DNA of 64,000 nt from Frateuria_A sp049727805 (lineage in GTDB: Bacteria > Pseudomonadota > Gammaproteobacteria > Xanthomonadales > Rhodanobacteraceae): assembly GCF_049727805.1 (NCBI RefSeq), contig NZ_JBCNYA010000019.1:14971-78970 (forward strand), given 5' to 3'. Position numbers and translations under genes: made by a program. Numbering within the stretch: position 1 is the stretch's first letter; every line of letters starts with the position of its first letter. Positions 11,559 through 22,559 of this stretch are shown here, piece after piece. Below the pieces are notes generated by a model. It was not told where the DNA came from and did no database searches. It saw nothing but the letters and a program-made list of their open reading frames with translations.

Positions 11559-12599
11559 ATGCCTTCCCGCCGCGATTTCCTGAAGTCCTCCATGCTGGCC
11601 GCCGGCGCGCTGGCCGCGCCGCGCTTCGCGGCCGCTGCCGCCGCGCCGTCGAAGGGCGCGCTGCCCGGCACCGGCGGCGCCCGCGTGATCTCCACCTGGG
11701 ACTTCGGCGTGCCCGCCAACCAGGCGGCCTGGACCGTACTCGGCCAGGGCGGCAAGGCGCTCGATGCGGTGGAGCGCGGCGCCCAGGTGCCCGAATCGGA
11801 CCTGTCCAACCACAGCGTCGGCAAGGGCGGCTATCCCGACCGCGACGGTCACGTCACCCTGGACGCCAGCATCATGGACCACGACGGCCGCTGCGGCGCG
11901 GTCGCGTGCATCGAACACATCGCCCATCCGATCCGCGTGGCGCGGCGGGTGATGGAGGCCACGCCGCACGTGCTGCTGGTCGGCGAGGGTGCGCTGCAGT
12001 TCGCCCGCGAGCAGGGATTCCACGAGGAAAACCTGCTGACGCCGGAGGCCGAAAAGGCCTGGCACGAGTGGCTGAAGACGGCGAAGTACAAGCCGGTCGC
12101 CAACAGCGAGAACCTCGACTACCACCGCAGCCTGCCCGGCGGGCACGACAACCACGACACCATCGGCATGCTCGCCGTCGATGCGCACGGCCACCTGGCC
12201 GGCGCCTGCACCACCAGCGGCATGGCGTGGAAGATGCGCGGCCGCGTCGGCGACAGCCCGATCATCGGCGCCGGCCTCTACGTGGACGGCGAGGTGGGCG
12301 GCGCCACCTCCACCGGCGTGGGCGAGGAGGTGATCCGCAACGCCGGCAGCTTCCTGGTGGTCGAGCTGATGCGCCAAGGGCGCAGCCCGCAGGAGGCCTG
12401 CGAGGAGGCGGTGCGGCGCATCGTGAAGAAGCGCCCGGACGGGGCGAAGGAAATCCAGGTGGGCTTCATCGCCTTGCGGCGCGATGGCGCGGTGGGCGCC
12501 CATGCGATCCAGCGCGGCTTCACCTATGCCGTATGCGACGCGAAGAAGCAGGACGGCCTGTTCGCCTCGCCCAGCGTGTACACCACCAGCTTCTCGTGA
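11559..12599 (+). CDS. Tat-exported N4-(beta-N-acetylglucosaminyl)-L-asparaginase
   Basis: A 346-residue Ntn-hydrolase. The N-terminus MPSRRDFLKSSMLAAGALAA is a twin-arginine signal (SRRDFLK), so it is exported folded. The motif NHDTIGMLAVD holds the scissile Asp-Thr bond at which glycosylasparaginases self-cleave; the Thr becomes the nucleophile. CTTSGMAWKMRGRVGDSPII and GATSTGVGEEVI are further family blocks. It cleaves the GlcNAc-Asn bond of glycoasparagine. GAGGAG precedes the start. Family relatives also have plain or beta-aspartyl asparaginase activity, so the exact substrate is not certain. Confidence 0.88.
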   Translation: MPSRRDFLKSSMLAAGALAAPRFAAAAAAPSKGALPGTGGARVISTWDFGVPANQAAWTVLGQGGKALDAVERGAQVPESDLSNHSVGKGGYPDRDGHVTLDASIMDHDGRCGAVACIEHIAHPIRVARRVMEATPHVLLVGEGALQFAREQGFHEENLLTPEAEKAWHEWLKTAKYKPVANSENLDYHRSLPGGHDNHDTIGMLAVDAHGHLAGACTTSGMAWKMRGRVGDSPIIGAGLYVDGEVGGATSTGVGEEVIRNAGSFLVVELMRQGRSPQEACEEAVRRIVKKRPDGAKEIQVGFIALRRDGAVGAHAIQRGFTYAVCDAKKQDGLFASPSVYTTSFS

Positions 12600-12603
12600 C
12601 CAT

Positions 12604-12635
12604 GGCAGGCAGCCGGGTGGCTGCCTGCCTTTCTT
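12604..12635 (+). terminator. Intrinsic terminator of the asparaginase gene
   Basis: GGCAGGCAGCC (12604-12614), loop GGGT, GGCTGCCTGCC (12619-12629), then TTTCTT. A perfect 11-bp stem begins 5 bases after the stop codon and serves the plus strand. Confidence 0.88.
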
Positions 12636-12645
12636 GCGCGCACAC

Positions 12646-12673
12646 GAAAAGGCCGGCTAGCGCCGGCCTTTCC
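12646..12673 (-). terminator. Intrinsic terminator of rpsT
   Basis: On the minus strand, AAAGGCCGGC-GCTA-GCCGGCCTTTTCG forms a 7-10 bp stem with a short U-tract 30 bases past the rpsT stop. The hairpin is symmetric enough to act on both strands as a backup for the asparaginase gene. Confidence 0.85.
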
Positions 12674-12703
12674 ACCAACCCTTGATTGATGTGCGAAGCC
12701 GGC

Positions 12704-12967
12704 TTACGCCAGCTCGTGGATCTTCGCGTTGAGGCGGCTCTTGTGACGAGCGGCCTTGTTCTTGTGGATCAGACCACGCGCGGCGTAGCGGTCCATGACC
12801 GGCTGGGCGGCGGCGAAGGCTTCCACGGCGGCGGCCTTGTCCTTCGCCTCGATGGCCTTGACGACCTTCTTCAGGGCGGTGCGCACCATGGAACGGGCGC
12901 TGACGTTGCGCAGACGGCGCTGCTCGGACTGGCGCGCGCGCTTCTTCGCGGACTTGATGTTGGCCAA
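12704..12967 (-). CDS. rpsT: 30S ribosomal protein S20
   Basis: An 87-residue helical, very basic 16S rRNA-binding protein, starting (L/M)ANIKSAKKRARQSEQRRLR and ending RLNAKIHELA. The start codon is TTG at 12967 with CTGGAG upstream. Escherichia coli rpsT also starts with UUG, which supports autogenous control, so the same regulation is plausible here. A longer ATG-started reading frame upstream is rejected because it adds 24 residues absent from S20. Confidence 0.97.
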   Translation of the reverse strand: MANIKSAKKRARQSEQRRLRNVSARSMVRTALKKVVKAIEAKDKAAAVEAFAAAQPVMDRYAARGLIHKNKAARHKSRLNAKIHELA

Positions 12968-13165
12968 GGTAGAACTCCAGGGAAGGCAAGGGGTTGGAAA
13001 AAGACGGGCAATTATGCGGGCAATGGGTTGCTGCGTCAACCGCTTAGGCTGGCCCCGGAATGCCCTTCCGCCGCCCCTTGCCGGCTACCTAAGCGCCGCC
13101 GGGGCCTGTCAGACTATGCGCTTTGGCCGCGTCGGCGCGGCTGCCAGTCAGGTTTTGCCCAGGCA

Positions 13166-14773
13166 ATGAAATCCCCCAGCATGTTCCGCGGGCTGCTCTC
13201 GTTCAGCAGCATGACGATGATCTCCCGCGTACTCGGCCTGGTGCGCGACATGGCGATCAACTCGGCCTTCGGCGCCAATGCGGCGACCGACGCCTTCTGG
13301 GTCGCCTTCCGCATTCCCAACTTCATGCGCCGATTGTTCGCCGAGGGCTCGTTCTCCACCGCCTTCGTGCCGGTGTTCACCGAGGTGAAGGAGAAGGGCA
13401 GCCACGCGGACCTCAAGGACCTGATGGCGCGCGTCTCCGGCACGCTCGGCGGCGTGCTGCTGGTGGTCACGGCGATCGGGCTGATCTTCGCGCCCGAGGT
13501 GACCATGCTGTTTTCGCCGGGCGCGCTGGACGAGCCGAAGAAGTTCACGCTGACGGTGGAGCTGCTGCGGCTGACCTTCCCGTTCCTATTGTTCGTCTCG
13601 CTGACGGCGCTGTGTGGCGGCGCGCTCAACAGTTTCCACCGCTTCGGCCTGCCCGCGCTGACGCCGGTGATCCTCAACCTGTGCATGATCGCCGGCGCAC
13701 TGTGGCTGTCGAAGTGGCTGCAGACGCCGATCCTGGCGCTGGGCTGGGCGATCCTGGCCGCCGGCATCCTGCAGCTCCTGTTCCAGTTGCCGGCGCTGCG
13801 CGGGCTGGATCTGCTCGCGATGCCGCGCTGGGGCTGGAGCCATCCACAGGTGCGCCGGATCATGCGGCTGATGGTGCCGACGCTGTTCGGCTCCTCGGTG
13901 GCGCAGATCAACCTGCTGCTGGACACCGTGATCGCCTCGCTGCTGATCGCCGGCTCGCAGAGCTGGCTGTCGCAGGCGGACCGTTTCCTGGAACTGCCGC
14001 TGGGCGTGTTCGGCGTGGCGTTGGGCACGGTCATCCTGCCTTCGCTGTCGCGCCATCACGTCACCACCGATCGCACCGGCTTTTCCAGCGCGCTCGACTG
14101 GGGCCTGCGCACCACGCTGCTGATCGCCGTGCCGGCGATGTTCGGCCTGATGCTGCTGGCCGAACCGCTGGTAGCGACGCTGTTCCAGCATGGCCGCTTC
14201 AACGCCTTCGACACGCGCATGGCCACGCTGTCGATCACCGCACTGAGCTTCGGCCTGCCGGCGTTCGCGCTGGTCAAGGTGCTGCTGCCGGCGTTCTACG
14301 CGCGGCAGGACACGCGCACGCCGGTGCGCGCGGGCGTCGCTTCGCTGGTCGCCAACATGGCGCTGAACGTGCTGTTCGTGGCGCTGCTGTTCGCGCTGTG
14401 GGCCACGCCGGCGCAGAAGCAGGCGCCTTGGCTGCAGGCGCTGGCGGAAGTGCCTGGCCTGCACATGGCGCTGGGCATGGCCAGCGCGCTGGCGAGCTAT
14501 ATCAACCTGGGCCTGTTGTGGCGCTGGCTCAAGCAGGCCGGGGTGTACGAGCGCCAGCGCGGCTGGGCGCGGCATTTCGTGCGGCTGGCGGTGGCCTGCG
14601 CAGCGATGGTGGCGGTGCTGCTGCTGGGACGCTGGCTGTGGCAGGACTGGACGTCCGTACCGACGTTCACGCGCGTGTGGCACCTGGCAGTGCTGGTCGC
14701 GGCTGGCGGGCTGACCTACGTGGTGGCCCTGTTCGCGATGGGCTTCCGGGTGCGCGAGCTGCGCGGGGTGTGA
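13166..14773 (+). CDS. murJ: Lipid II flippase MurJ
   Basis: A 535-residue polytopic inner-membrane protein (MviN/MurJ, MOP superfamily) that flips lipid II for peptidoglycan synthesis. The N-terminus MFRGLLSFSSMTMISRVLGL followed by VRDMAINSAFGANAATDAFW and RIPNFMRRLFAEGSFSTAFV contains the conserved arginines of the central cavity. About 14 hydrophobic helices can be counted. The ATG at 13166 matches the family's N-terminus. It starts the murJ-ribF-ileS-lspA-ispH run. Confidence 0.97.
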   Translation: MKSPSMFRGLLSFSSMTMISRVLGLVRDMAINSAFGANAATDAFWVAFRIPNFMRRLFAEGSFSTAFVPVFTEVKEKGSHADLKDLMARVSGTLGGVLLVVTAIGLIFAPEVTMLFSPGALDEPKKFTLTVELLRLTFPFLLFVSLTALCGGALNSFHRFGLPALTPVILNLCMIAGALWLSKWLQTPILALGWAILAAGILQLLFQLPALRGLDLLAMPRWGWSHPQVRRIMRLMVPTLFGSSVAQINLLLDTVIASLLIAGSQSWLSQADRFLELPLGVFGVALGTVILPSLSRHHVTTDRTGFSSALDWGLRTTLLIAVPAMFGLMLLAEPLVATLFQHGRFNAFDTRMATLSITALSFGLPAFALVKVLLPAFYARQDTRTPVRAGVASLVANMALNVLFVALLFALWATPAQKQAPWLQALAEVPGLHMALGMASALASYINLGLLWRWLKQAGVYERQRGWARHFVRLAVACAAMVAVLLLGRWLWQDWTSVPTFTRVWHLAVLVAAGGLTYVVALFAMGFRVRELRGV

Positions 14774-14843
14774 GGCCTGCTGCCTCCGGCGCGAACAGCG
14801 GGGGCTGCACGGGCCGGCTGCACGGCTCTCGTATACTGCCCGG

Positions 14844-15797
14844 ATGACGACACTATCCCGGGACCTTGCAGGCCCCTGCCTGGCGCCCGAAGGCAGCGTG
14901 GTGGCCATCGGCGCCTTCGACGGCCTGCATCGCGGACACCAGGCCCTGCTGGCCGAGGTGCGCGTCCGCGCCCAGGCACTCGACGCGGTGCCGGCGGTGG
15001 TCAGTTTCGAACCCTTGCCGCGGGCATACTTCTCGCCCGAGCCGGTTCCGCGGCTTTCCAGCGTACGCGAGAAGCTCAGGGGCTTTGCCGCCGCCGGCGT
15101 GGCGCAGGCGCTGTTGCTGCGTTTCAACGCGGCGCTGACCGCGATGTCCGCGGAGGATTTCGTGCAGCGCGTGCTGCTCACTCGGCTGGCGGCGCGGGAG
15201 GTCTGGGTCGGCGAGGATTTCCGTTTCGGCCACAAGCGTGCTGGCGACGTCGCGCTGCTCGAGCGTATGGGCGCGGAACGGGGTTTCATCACGCGGGTGA
15301 TGCCGCCCGTGCTGCTGGATGGCGCGCGCGTATCGGCGACGCGCGTGCGCGCGCTGCTGGCCGCCGGTGAGTTTGCCGGGGCCGCGCCGCTGCTGGGCCG
15401 GCCGTTCGTGATCGACGGACGGGTCGAGCGCGGCAACCAGCTCGGCCGCGCGCTGGGTTTCCCGACCGCCAACATCCACCTGCGCGGGCGGGTCAGCCCC
15501 ATCCAGGGGATCTTTGCCGTGCGCGTCGGGCTCGGCGAGGCGCCGTGCAGCTGGCCGGGCGTGGCGTCGCTGGGCCTGCGGCCTACGGTCAACCAGGTCG
15601 CCCAGCCGGTGCTGGAGGTGTGCCTGTTCGACTTCGAGGGCGACCTGTACGGCCGGCGCATGGCCGTGGAGTTCGTCGCCAAGCTGCGTGACGAACAGAA
15701 GTTCGACGGCCTGGAGGCGCTGACCGCGCAGATGCACGAGGATGCCCGCCAGGCGCGCGAACTGCTGGGCATGAATCCGCGGCTGGCCGAGGCCTGA
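14844..15797 (+). CDS. ribF: Bifunctional riboflavin kinase/FAD synthetase
   Basis: A 317-residue protein that phosphorylates riboflavin to FMN and adenylylates it to FAD. The N-terminal nucleotidyltransferase domain (about 1-185) has GAFDGLHRGHQALL and VSATRVRALL; the C-terminal kinase domain (about 190-310) has GNQLGRALGFPTANI, with the PTAN motif for ATP and metal. Length and domain order are standard. It lies between murJ and ileS as in many Proteobacteria. Confidence 0.97.
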   Translation: MTTLSRDLAGPCLAPEGSVVAIGAFDGLHRGHQALLAEVRVRAQALDAVPAVVSFEPLPRAYFSPEPVPRLSSVREKLRGFAAAGVAQALLLRFNAALTAMSAEDFVQRVLLTRLAAREVWVGEDFRFGHKRAGDVALLERMGAERGFITRVMPPVLLDGARVSATRVRALLAAGEFAGAAPLLGRPFVIDGRVERGNQLGRALGFPTANIHLRGRVSPIQGIFAVRVGLGEAPCSWPGVASLGLRPTVNQVAQPVLEVCLFDFEGDLYGRRMAVEFVAKLRDEQKFDGLEALTAQMHEDARQARELLGMNPRLAEA

Positions 15798-15897
15798 CGC
15801 CGCTCGTTCCCCTACCGCATCGCAGCAATTTCCACTATTTTCAGAGGTTCGCCGGCGCGTTTCGCGCCTTCCGGCGTCGCCCCACGGACAGCCCCAC

Positions 15898-18759
<2,862 letters not shown>

Positions 18760-18872
18760 CTTCCATAAAAAACTCCGTTCGCCCTGGCGTCTGGGCGCCT
18801 GCCGCGCATGCCCTTCGGCTTCGCCGCTGCGCCAAGGTGAACGATGTCGGATAACCCGCTTCGGACTGGCCC

Positions 18873-19373
18873 ATGCACCCCAAACCCAACGCCTTGCCCT
18901 GGTTGCTGCTTTCCCTGCTGGTCATCGGCCTCGATCAGCTCACCAAGCTGTGGGCGCTGCACGCGTTGCAGCCGGCCGGCATGCCGCACCCGGTGATTCC
19001 CGGGTTCCTCAACTGGACGCTGGCCTTCAACACCGGCGCGGCCTTCAACTTCCTGGCCGACAGCACCGGCTGGCAGCGCTGGTTTTTCGTGGTGCTGGCG
19101 CTGGTGATCAGCAGCACGCTGGTCGTATGGCTGGCGCGCACCCCACGCCGCGACTGGCGCACCGCCTTGCCGCTGGCTTTCATCGTCGGCGGCGCGCTGG
19201 GCAACCTGGTCGACCGCCTGCATGCGGCGCAGGTGACCGACTTCATCCAGGTCTACTACCGGCAGTGGAGCTTTCCGGTGTTCAACGTGGCCGACTGCGG
19301 CATTACCGTCGGCGCGGTGCTGCTGATCCTGTTCGGCCTGCGGAGCGGGAAGGTCGCCGGCGACGTGCGATAA
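18873..19373 (+). CDS. lspA: Lipoprotein signal peptidase II
   Basis: A 166-residue inner-membrane aspartyl protease with four transmembrane helices that cleaves the signal peptide of diacylglyceryl-modified prolipoproteins. The catalytic aspartates lie in GNLVDRLHAAQVTDFI and VFNVADCGITVG, and NTGAAFNFLAD is another family block. It is 113 bases after ileS and 7 bases ahead of ispH. A Cys replaces the Ser usually found after the second Asp, which should not matter for activity. Confidence 0.96.
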   Translation: MHPKPNALPWLLLSLLVIGLDQLTKLWALHALQPAGMPHPVIPGFLNWTLAFNTGAAFNFLADSTGWQRWFFVVLALVISSTLVVWLARTPRRDWRTALPLAFIVGGALGNLVDRLHAAQVTDFIQVYYRQWSFPVFNVADCGITVGAVLLILFGLRSGKVAGDVR

Positions 19374-19380
19374 TCCAGCG

Positions 19381-20349
19381 ATGCCCATGGACATCCTTCT
19401 CGCCAATCCCCGCGGCTTCTGTGCCGGCGTCGACCGCGCCATCGCGATCGTCGAACGTGCGCTGGAGTCCTACGGCGCGCCGATCTACGTGCGCCACGAA
19501 GTGGTGCACAACCGCTACGTGGTGGAGAAGCTGCGCGCCGACGGCGCCATCTTCGTCGAGGAACTGCACGAGGTGCCCGATGGCGCCACGGTGATCTTCA
19601 GCGCTCACGGCGTCTCGCAGGCGGTGCGCGAGGAGGCCGGCCAGCGTGCGCTGAAGGTGTTCGACGCCACCTGTCCGCTGGTCACCAAGGTGCATATGGA
19701 AGTCGCTCGACTGGGCCGCACCGGGCGTAGCGTGGTGCTGATCGGGCATGCCGGCCACCCGGAGGTAGAAGGCACCATGGGGCAGTGGAATCCCGCCAAC
19801 AGCGGCGAGATCCTGCTGGTTGAATCGGTCGAGGACGTGGCCTCGCTGGCACCGCGCTTCCCGCACGAGCTCTCCTACGTCACCCAGACCACGCTTTCGG
19901 TGGACGACACCAAGGCGATCATCGCCGCGCTGCGCGAACGCTTCCCCGACGTCGAGGGACCGCGCAAGGACGACATCTGCTACGCCACGCAGAACCGCCA
20001 GGATGCCGTGCGCCGGCTGGCCGCGGCGGTCGACCTGGTGCTGGTGGTCGGCTCGGTCAACAGCTCCAACTCCAACCGCCTGCGTGAGCTGGCCGAGAAG
20101 CAGGGCGTACGCGCCTTCCTGATCGACGGCGCCGAGCACATCGAGCGAAGCTGGCTCGAGGGCGTCGCGCGCATCGGCATCACCGCCGGCGCCTCGGCGC
20201 CGGACAAGCTGGTACGCGACGTGATCGCCCGGCTGCAATCCTGGGGCGCCGGCGACGTGCGCGAGCTGCAGGGCGAGGCCGAAACGATCACCTTCGCGCT
20301 GCCCCGCGAGCTGCGCCTGGACGGCGGCAGCGTGCCCGCCAGCCTCTGA
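19381..20349 (+). CDS. ispH: 4-hydroxy-3-methylbut-2-enyl diphosphate reductase
   Basis: A 322-residue Fe-S enzyme that makes IPP and DMAPP in the last step of the MEP isoprenoid pathway. The three cluster cysteines are in NPRGFCAGVDRA, FDATCPLVTKVH and DDICYATQNRQ; the substrate-binding block VNSSNSNRL is present. An in-frame ATG at 19387 gives the more usual N-terminus MDILLANPRGFC and may be the real start. Isoprenoids feed undecaprenyl phosphate, tying it to the neighbouring murJ. A terminator follows at 20372. Confidence 0.97.
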   Translation: MPMDILLANPRGFCAGVDRAIAIVERALESYGAPIYVRHEVVHNRYVVEKLRADGAIFVEELHEVPDGATVIFSAHGVSQAVREEAGQRALKVFDATCPLVTKVHMEVARLGRTGRSVVLIGHAGHPEVEGTMGQWNPANSGEILLVESVEDVASLAPRFPHELSYVTQTTLSVDDTKAIIAALRERFPDVEGPRKDDICYATQNRQDAVRRLAAAVDLVLVVGSVNSSNSNRLRELAEKQGVRAFLIDGAEHIERSWLEGVARIGITAGASAPDKLVRDVIARLQSWGAGDVRELQGEAETITFALPRELRLDGGSVPASL

Positions 20350-20371
20350 CGCGAGGCGGTACCAGGAAAGC

Positions 20372-20398
20372 AAAAGGCCCGCTCGCGCGGGCCTTTTT
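20372..20398 (+). terminator. Intrinsic terminator after ispH
   Basis: AAAAGGCCCGC-TCG-CGCGGGCCTTTTT: a near-perfect hairpin with a U-tract 23 bases after the ispH stop. Because of the A-tract on the other side it could also stop the tRNA-Thr transcript on the minus strand. Confidence 0.92.
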
Positions 20399-20404
20399 CG
20401 TGTC

Positions 20405-20480
20405 TGGTGCCGGAAATAGGATTCGAACCTACGACCTACGCATTACGAATGCGCCGCTCTACCAACTGAGCTATTCCGGC
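20405..20480 (-). tRNA. tRNA-Thr(CGT)
   Basis: The minus strand folds into a full cloverleaf of 76 nt with an encoded CCA end: acceptor GCCGGAA pairs with TTCCGGC, D arm GCTCAGTTGGTAGAGC, anticodon loop TTCGTAA (anticodon CGT, reading ACG), T arm with GGTTCGAATCC. Discriminator base is A. It lies 108 bases outside the prophage right end; the prophage did not use it as attachment site. Confidence 0.96.
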
Positions 20481-20493
20481 TAAAGAGGCGGAA

Positions 20494-20522
20494 ATTCTAC
20501 GGATCGACCCCGGTGCACGCAA
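20494..20522 (-). promoter_or_regulatory. Putative promoter of tRNA-Thr
   Basis: On the minus strand TTGCGT (plus 20517-20522) and TAGAAT (plus 20494-20499) are 17 bases apart, with the tRNA 5' end 14 bases past the -10 box. The -35 box is weak (TTG only). Confidence 0.5.
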
Positions 20523-20583
20523 GCGCGCGTGGCATGGCAAGCTTCGGGGCCGGGTGGGGGCGCATGGATGGAAGGGGACGCCG

Positions 20584-20588
20584 CCCGC
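20584..20588. repeat. Target-site duplication CCCGC, left copy
   Basis: CCCGC lies directly before the first TG of the prophage right end; the same five bases follow the CA of the other end at 59645-59649. Five base pairs is the duplication length made by Mu-type transposition. Confidence 0.85.
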
Positions 20589-20682
20589 TGTAAGCGGCCA
20601 CTTAGTTTGCAAAACCGGGACACTTGCTTTGCAGGGTCGCGCGCGGGGTGCTTAAAGGGCGTTTGAAGGCCATCGAAAGGGG
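20589..20682 (-). other. Prophage right end with candidate transposase sites R1-R3
   Basis: Reading inward from 20589: R1 GTTTGCAAAACCGGGACA starts at 20605, R2 CTTTGCAGGGTC at 20627 (22 bases further) and R3 GTTTGAAGGCCATCG at 20661. The 22-bp R1-R2 step and the three-site layout are those of the Mu attR. The sites are imperfect copies of GTTTG-N7-GGGACR. The region to 20683 holds no gene. Confidence 0.75.
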
Positions 20683-20683
20683 C

Positions 20684-20980
20684 TCAGTCGGTGGCCCAAA
20701 CGCCGCGTCGGCGATCATCCGATCGGGCGACCAACTCCTGGAGCCTGGCCAGCGTGTCGTCCTCATAGTCCGGCACCCTGATCCACAGCGTCGGGAGGGC
20801 CTTGGTGACCTCAGGCTCCGTGTCCCGGTGGTACAGCCGGCCGATGCGCCGATCGGGCCTCAACGGCACGTAGGAGCGGTCACCGGCGGTGGCTGAAACG
20901 ACCGGGTAGCGATCCAAGAGCTCGGAGGTAACCTCCTCTTCCCTGACGTCGAGATCCTGCTGGCTAACGTGGTTCTGCAT
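20684..20980 (-). CDS. Hypothetical prophage right-end protein
   Basis: A 98-residue soluble protein of no family known to me. It begins MQNHVSQQDLDVREEEVTSE and has an acidic first third followed by a basic middle (PLRPDRRIGRLYHRD). It is the last gene before the prophage right end. GGGAGGG lies just ahead of the start. In Mu this position holds accessory genes (com-mom), so a role that benefits the lysogen or modifies DNA is possible but only by position. Confidence 0.6.
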   Translation of the reverse strand: MQNHVSQQDLDVREEEVTSELLDRYPVVSATAGDRSYVPLRPDRRIGRLYHRDTEPEVTKALPTLWIRVPDYEDDTLARLQELVARSDDRRRGVWATD

Positions 20981-21028
20981 GGTTCCCTCCCTTGTGGTCC
21001 AGGGGCGAAGGATACGCCAACAGCGCGA

Positions 21029-21475
21029 TCAGGCCCCGGCGCGTGGCCGGCGCGGAAGCGCCGCGTCAAGCAGGCTGGTGCCGTTGGTCTCGTCCCACGG
21101 TCTGCTGCCCAGCTTGATGCCGAAGCGGCTCGCCAGGCGCAGGACCGCCGCGCTCCAGTAGCCCTGGCTGTGTGCCAGGTGCTGCAGCACCACGCAGGCC
21201 CATCGCCGGTCAATCTGTTCTTCAGCCAGCAGCCCCAGCAGGTGAACCTGGACCAGGGCGATGCGCGGCAGCACGTGAGAGAGCGGCTCGCCTGGCGCCA
21301 CCCGGTCAAGCCAAGGCGACGGAGGTGTCAACTCGCCGACCTTCCACTCCGCGTCCCGGCCACCCCAGACGACACCGTTCGGCATCCGCCTGGCCTCGGC
21401 CAGCTTGGCATGCACGCGCAGCTGCAGCCGCGCAAGGCTCGCCACGGTGGCGAGGATGACAGCCCGATCTTCCAT
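21029..21475 (-). CDS. Hypothetical prophage right-end protein
   Basis: A 148-residue helical protein of no family I recognise. Visible segments are VILATVASLARLQLRVHAKL, then WLDRVAPGEPLSHVLPRIAL, LLAEEQIDRRWACVVLQHLA and SAAVLRLASRFGIKLG. It has no signal peptide and no clear catalytic motif. It is 49 bases upstream of the 98-residue gene and downstream of the methylase, so the three may be one minus-strand cargo operon. Confidence 0.6.
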   Translation of the reverse strand: MEDRAVILATVASLARLQLRVHAKLAEARRMPNGVVWGGRDAEWKVGELTPPSPWLDRVAPGEPLSHVLPRIALVQVHLLGLLAEEQIDRRWACVVLQHLAHSQGYWSAAVLRLASRFGIKLGSRPWDETNGTSLLDAALPRRPRAGA

Positions 21476-21511
21476 CGCTGGGATGATACGAGCATCGGCG
21501 GCGCAACCTGG

Positions 21512-22306
21512 TCAAAACAGGCCGGCAGGCTCGGCCTGGACGTCCCAGCTGAAGATCAGCACCTCGCCCACGTCCTTGGCCTTGGCGCCGCCGGCGACGG
21601 TGTAGGAGTGCTCCGCACGCTCGATGTGGAAGCAACCGAACAGTTCGCGGATGGCGGGATGGTCATTGGGGGTCAGGATCGCCCGGCCTTTGATGCTGCC
21701 TAGGGTGGCGGCCAGCGCCTGGTACTGCTCCCAGCCGAAGTCTACGCCGTAGCCCTCGGTCTGCCAGTAGGGCGGGTCCATGAAGAACAGCGTGTGCGGC
21801 CGATCGTACTTGGCCACGCAGTCTGCCCACGGCAGGTGTTCGATGTAGGCGTTGGCCAGGCGAAGGTGCGCGGCCGAGAGCGTCTCCTCCAGCCGGAGCA
21901 GATTCAGGCCTGGCGGCGCGGTGGTAGCCGTGCCGTAGGTCTGTCCCTCGATCTTGCCGCCGAAGGCACTCTGTTGGAGGTAGTAGAAGCGCGCCGCGCG
22001 CTGGATGTCCGTCAGCGTCTCGGGCCGGGTCATCTTGAGCCACTCGAACACCTTGCGGCTGGAGAGCGCCCATTTGAACTGGCGCACGAACTCCTCGAGG
22101 TGGTTCTGCACCACCCGGTAGAGGTTGATCAGCTCACCGTTGATGTCGTTGAGTACCTCGACATCGCTGGGTGCCTTCAAGAAGAACAACGCAGCGCCGC
22201 CCGCGAAGGGCTCGACGTAGCAGGTATGCGTGTTGTCAAAGAACTTGAAGATTCGGTCGGCCAGTCGGCGCTTTCCGCCGAGCCAGGGAATGATGGGTAG
22301 AGCCAC
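21512..22306 (-). CDS. DNA adenine methyltransferase, Dam type
   Basis: A 264-residue N6-adenine methylase of the D12 class. N-terminal PWLGGKRRLADRIFKFFDN (target/AdoMet region), motif I FAGGAALFFLKAP, and catalytic motif IV DPPYWQTEGYG are clear. It would methylate adenine, perhaps in GATC; specificity cannot be read directly. I chose the GTG at 22306, preceded by CGGAGA, which gives the usual N-terminus (V/M)ALPIIPWLGGKRRL; a longer open frame is low quality. It lies at the prophage right end, the place of the DNA-modification gene in Mu, and may protect phage DNA from host restriction. Confidence 0.88.
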   Translation of the reverse strand: MALPIIPWLGGKRRLADRIFKFFDNTHTCYVEPFAGGAALFFLKAPSDVEVLNDINGELINLYRVVQNHLEEFVRQFKWALSSRKVFEWLKMTRPETLTDIQRAARFYYLQQSAFGGKIEGQTYGTATTAPPGLNLLRLEETLSAAHLRLANAYIEHLPWADCVAKYDRPHTLFFMDPPYWQTEGYGVDFGWEQYQALAATLGSIKGRAILTPNDHPAIRELFGCFHIERAEHSYTVAGGAKAKDVGEVLIFSWDVQAEPAGLF

Positions 22307-22559
22307 ACGCGTCTCCGCTTCTGAGATCAAGGTTGCGTAGCCTTGTCTTCGCCGGTACCGGCTAGGGGCTTCGCTTGATCCACGGCACACGTGGAGAGGG
22401 GTCGCGCTGTTGGCGCAGCGCGATGCCCCGAAACTTCTAGATCGCGACGCGGAAGCGGCCAGCGCTTCGCGCGCGCGCGGGAACTTGGCGACGGTAATGG
22501 CGCGACGCCGCTCCGGCGTGAGAAGCTCCCGTGCCAGACCAATCGGAGCGCCATCCCTT
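22307..22559. promoter_or_regulatory. Divergent regulatory gap between methylase and oxygenase genes
   Basis: This 253-bp stretch separates two divergent cargo genes and should hold both promoters. It contains a perfect 12-bp palindrome GCCGGTACCGGC (22351-22362) and an inverted repeat TCGCGCTG/CAGCGCGA (22402-22423, 6-base loop). No promoter box stands out. Confidence 0.4.

Noticed and set aside
20405..20480. tRNA-Thr as an integrase-type attachment site
   Set aside because: The prophage end is 108 bp away, no tRNA fragment is repeated at the other end, and the element encodes a DDE transposase instead of an integrase.
20641..20683. Start of a plus-strand gene at the prophage right end (frame 20624-20896)
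   Set aside because: It overlaps the better minus-strand gene and contains the transposase sites; no ribosome site.
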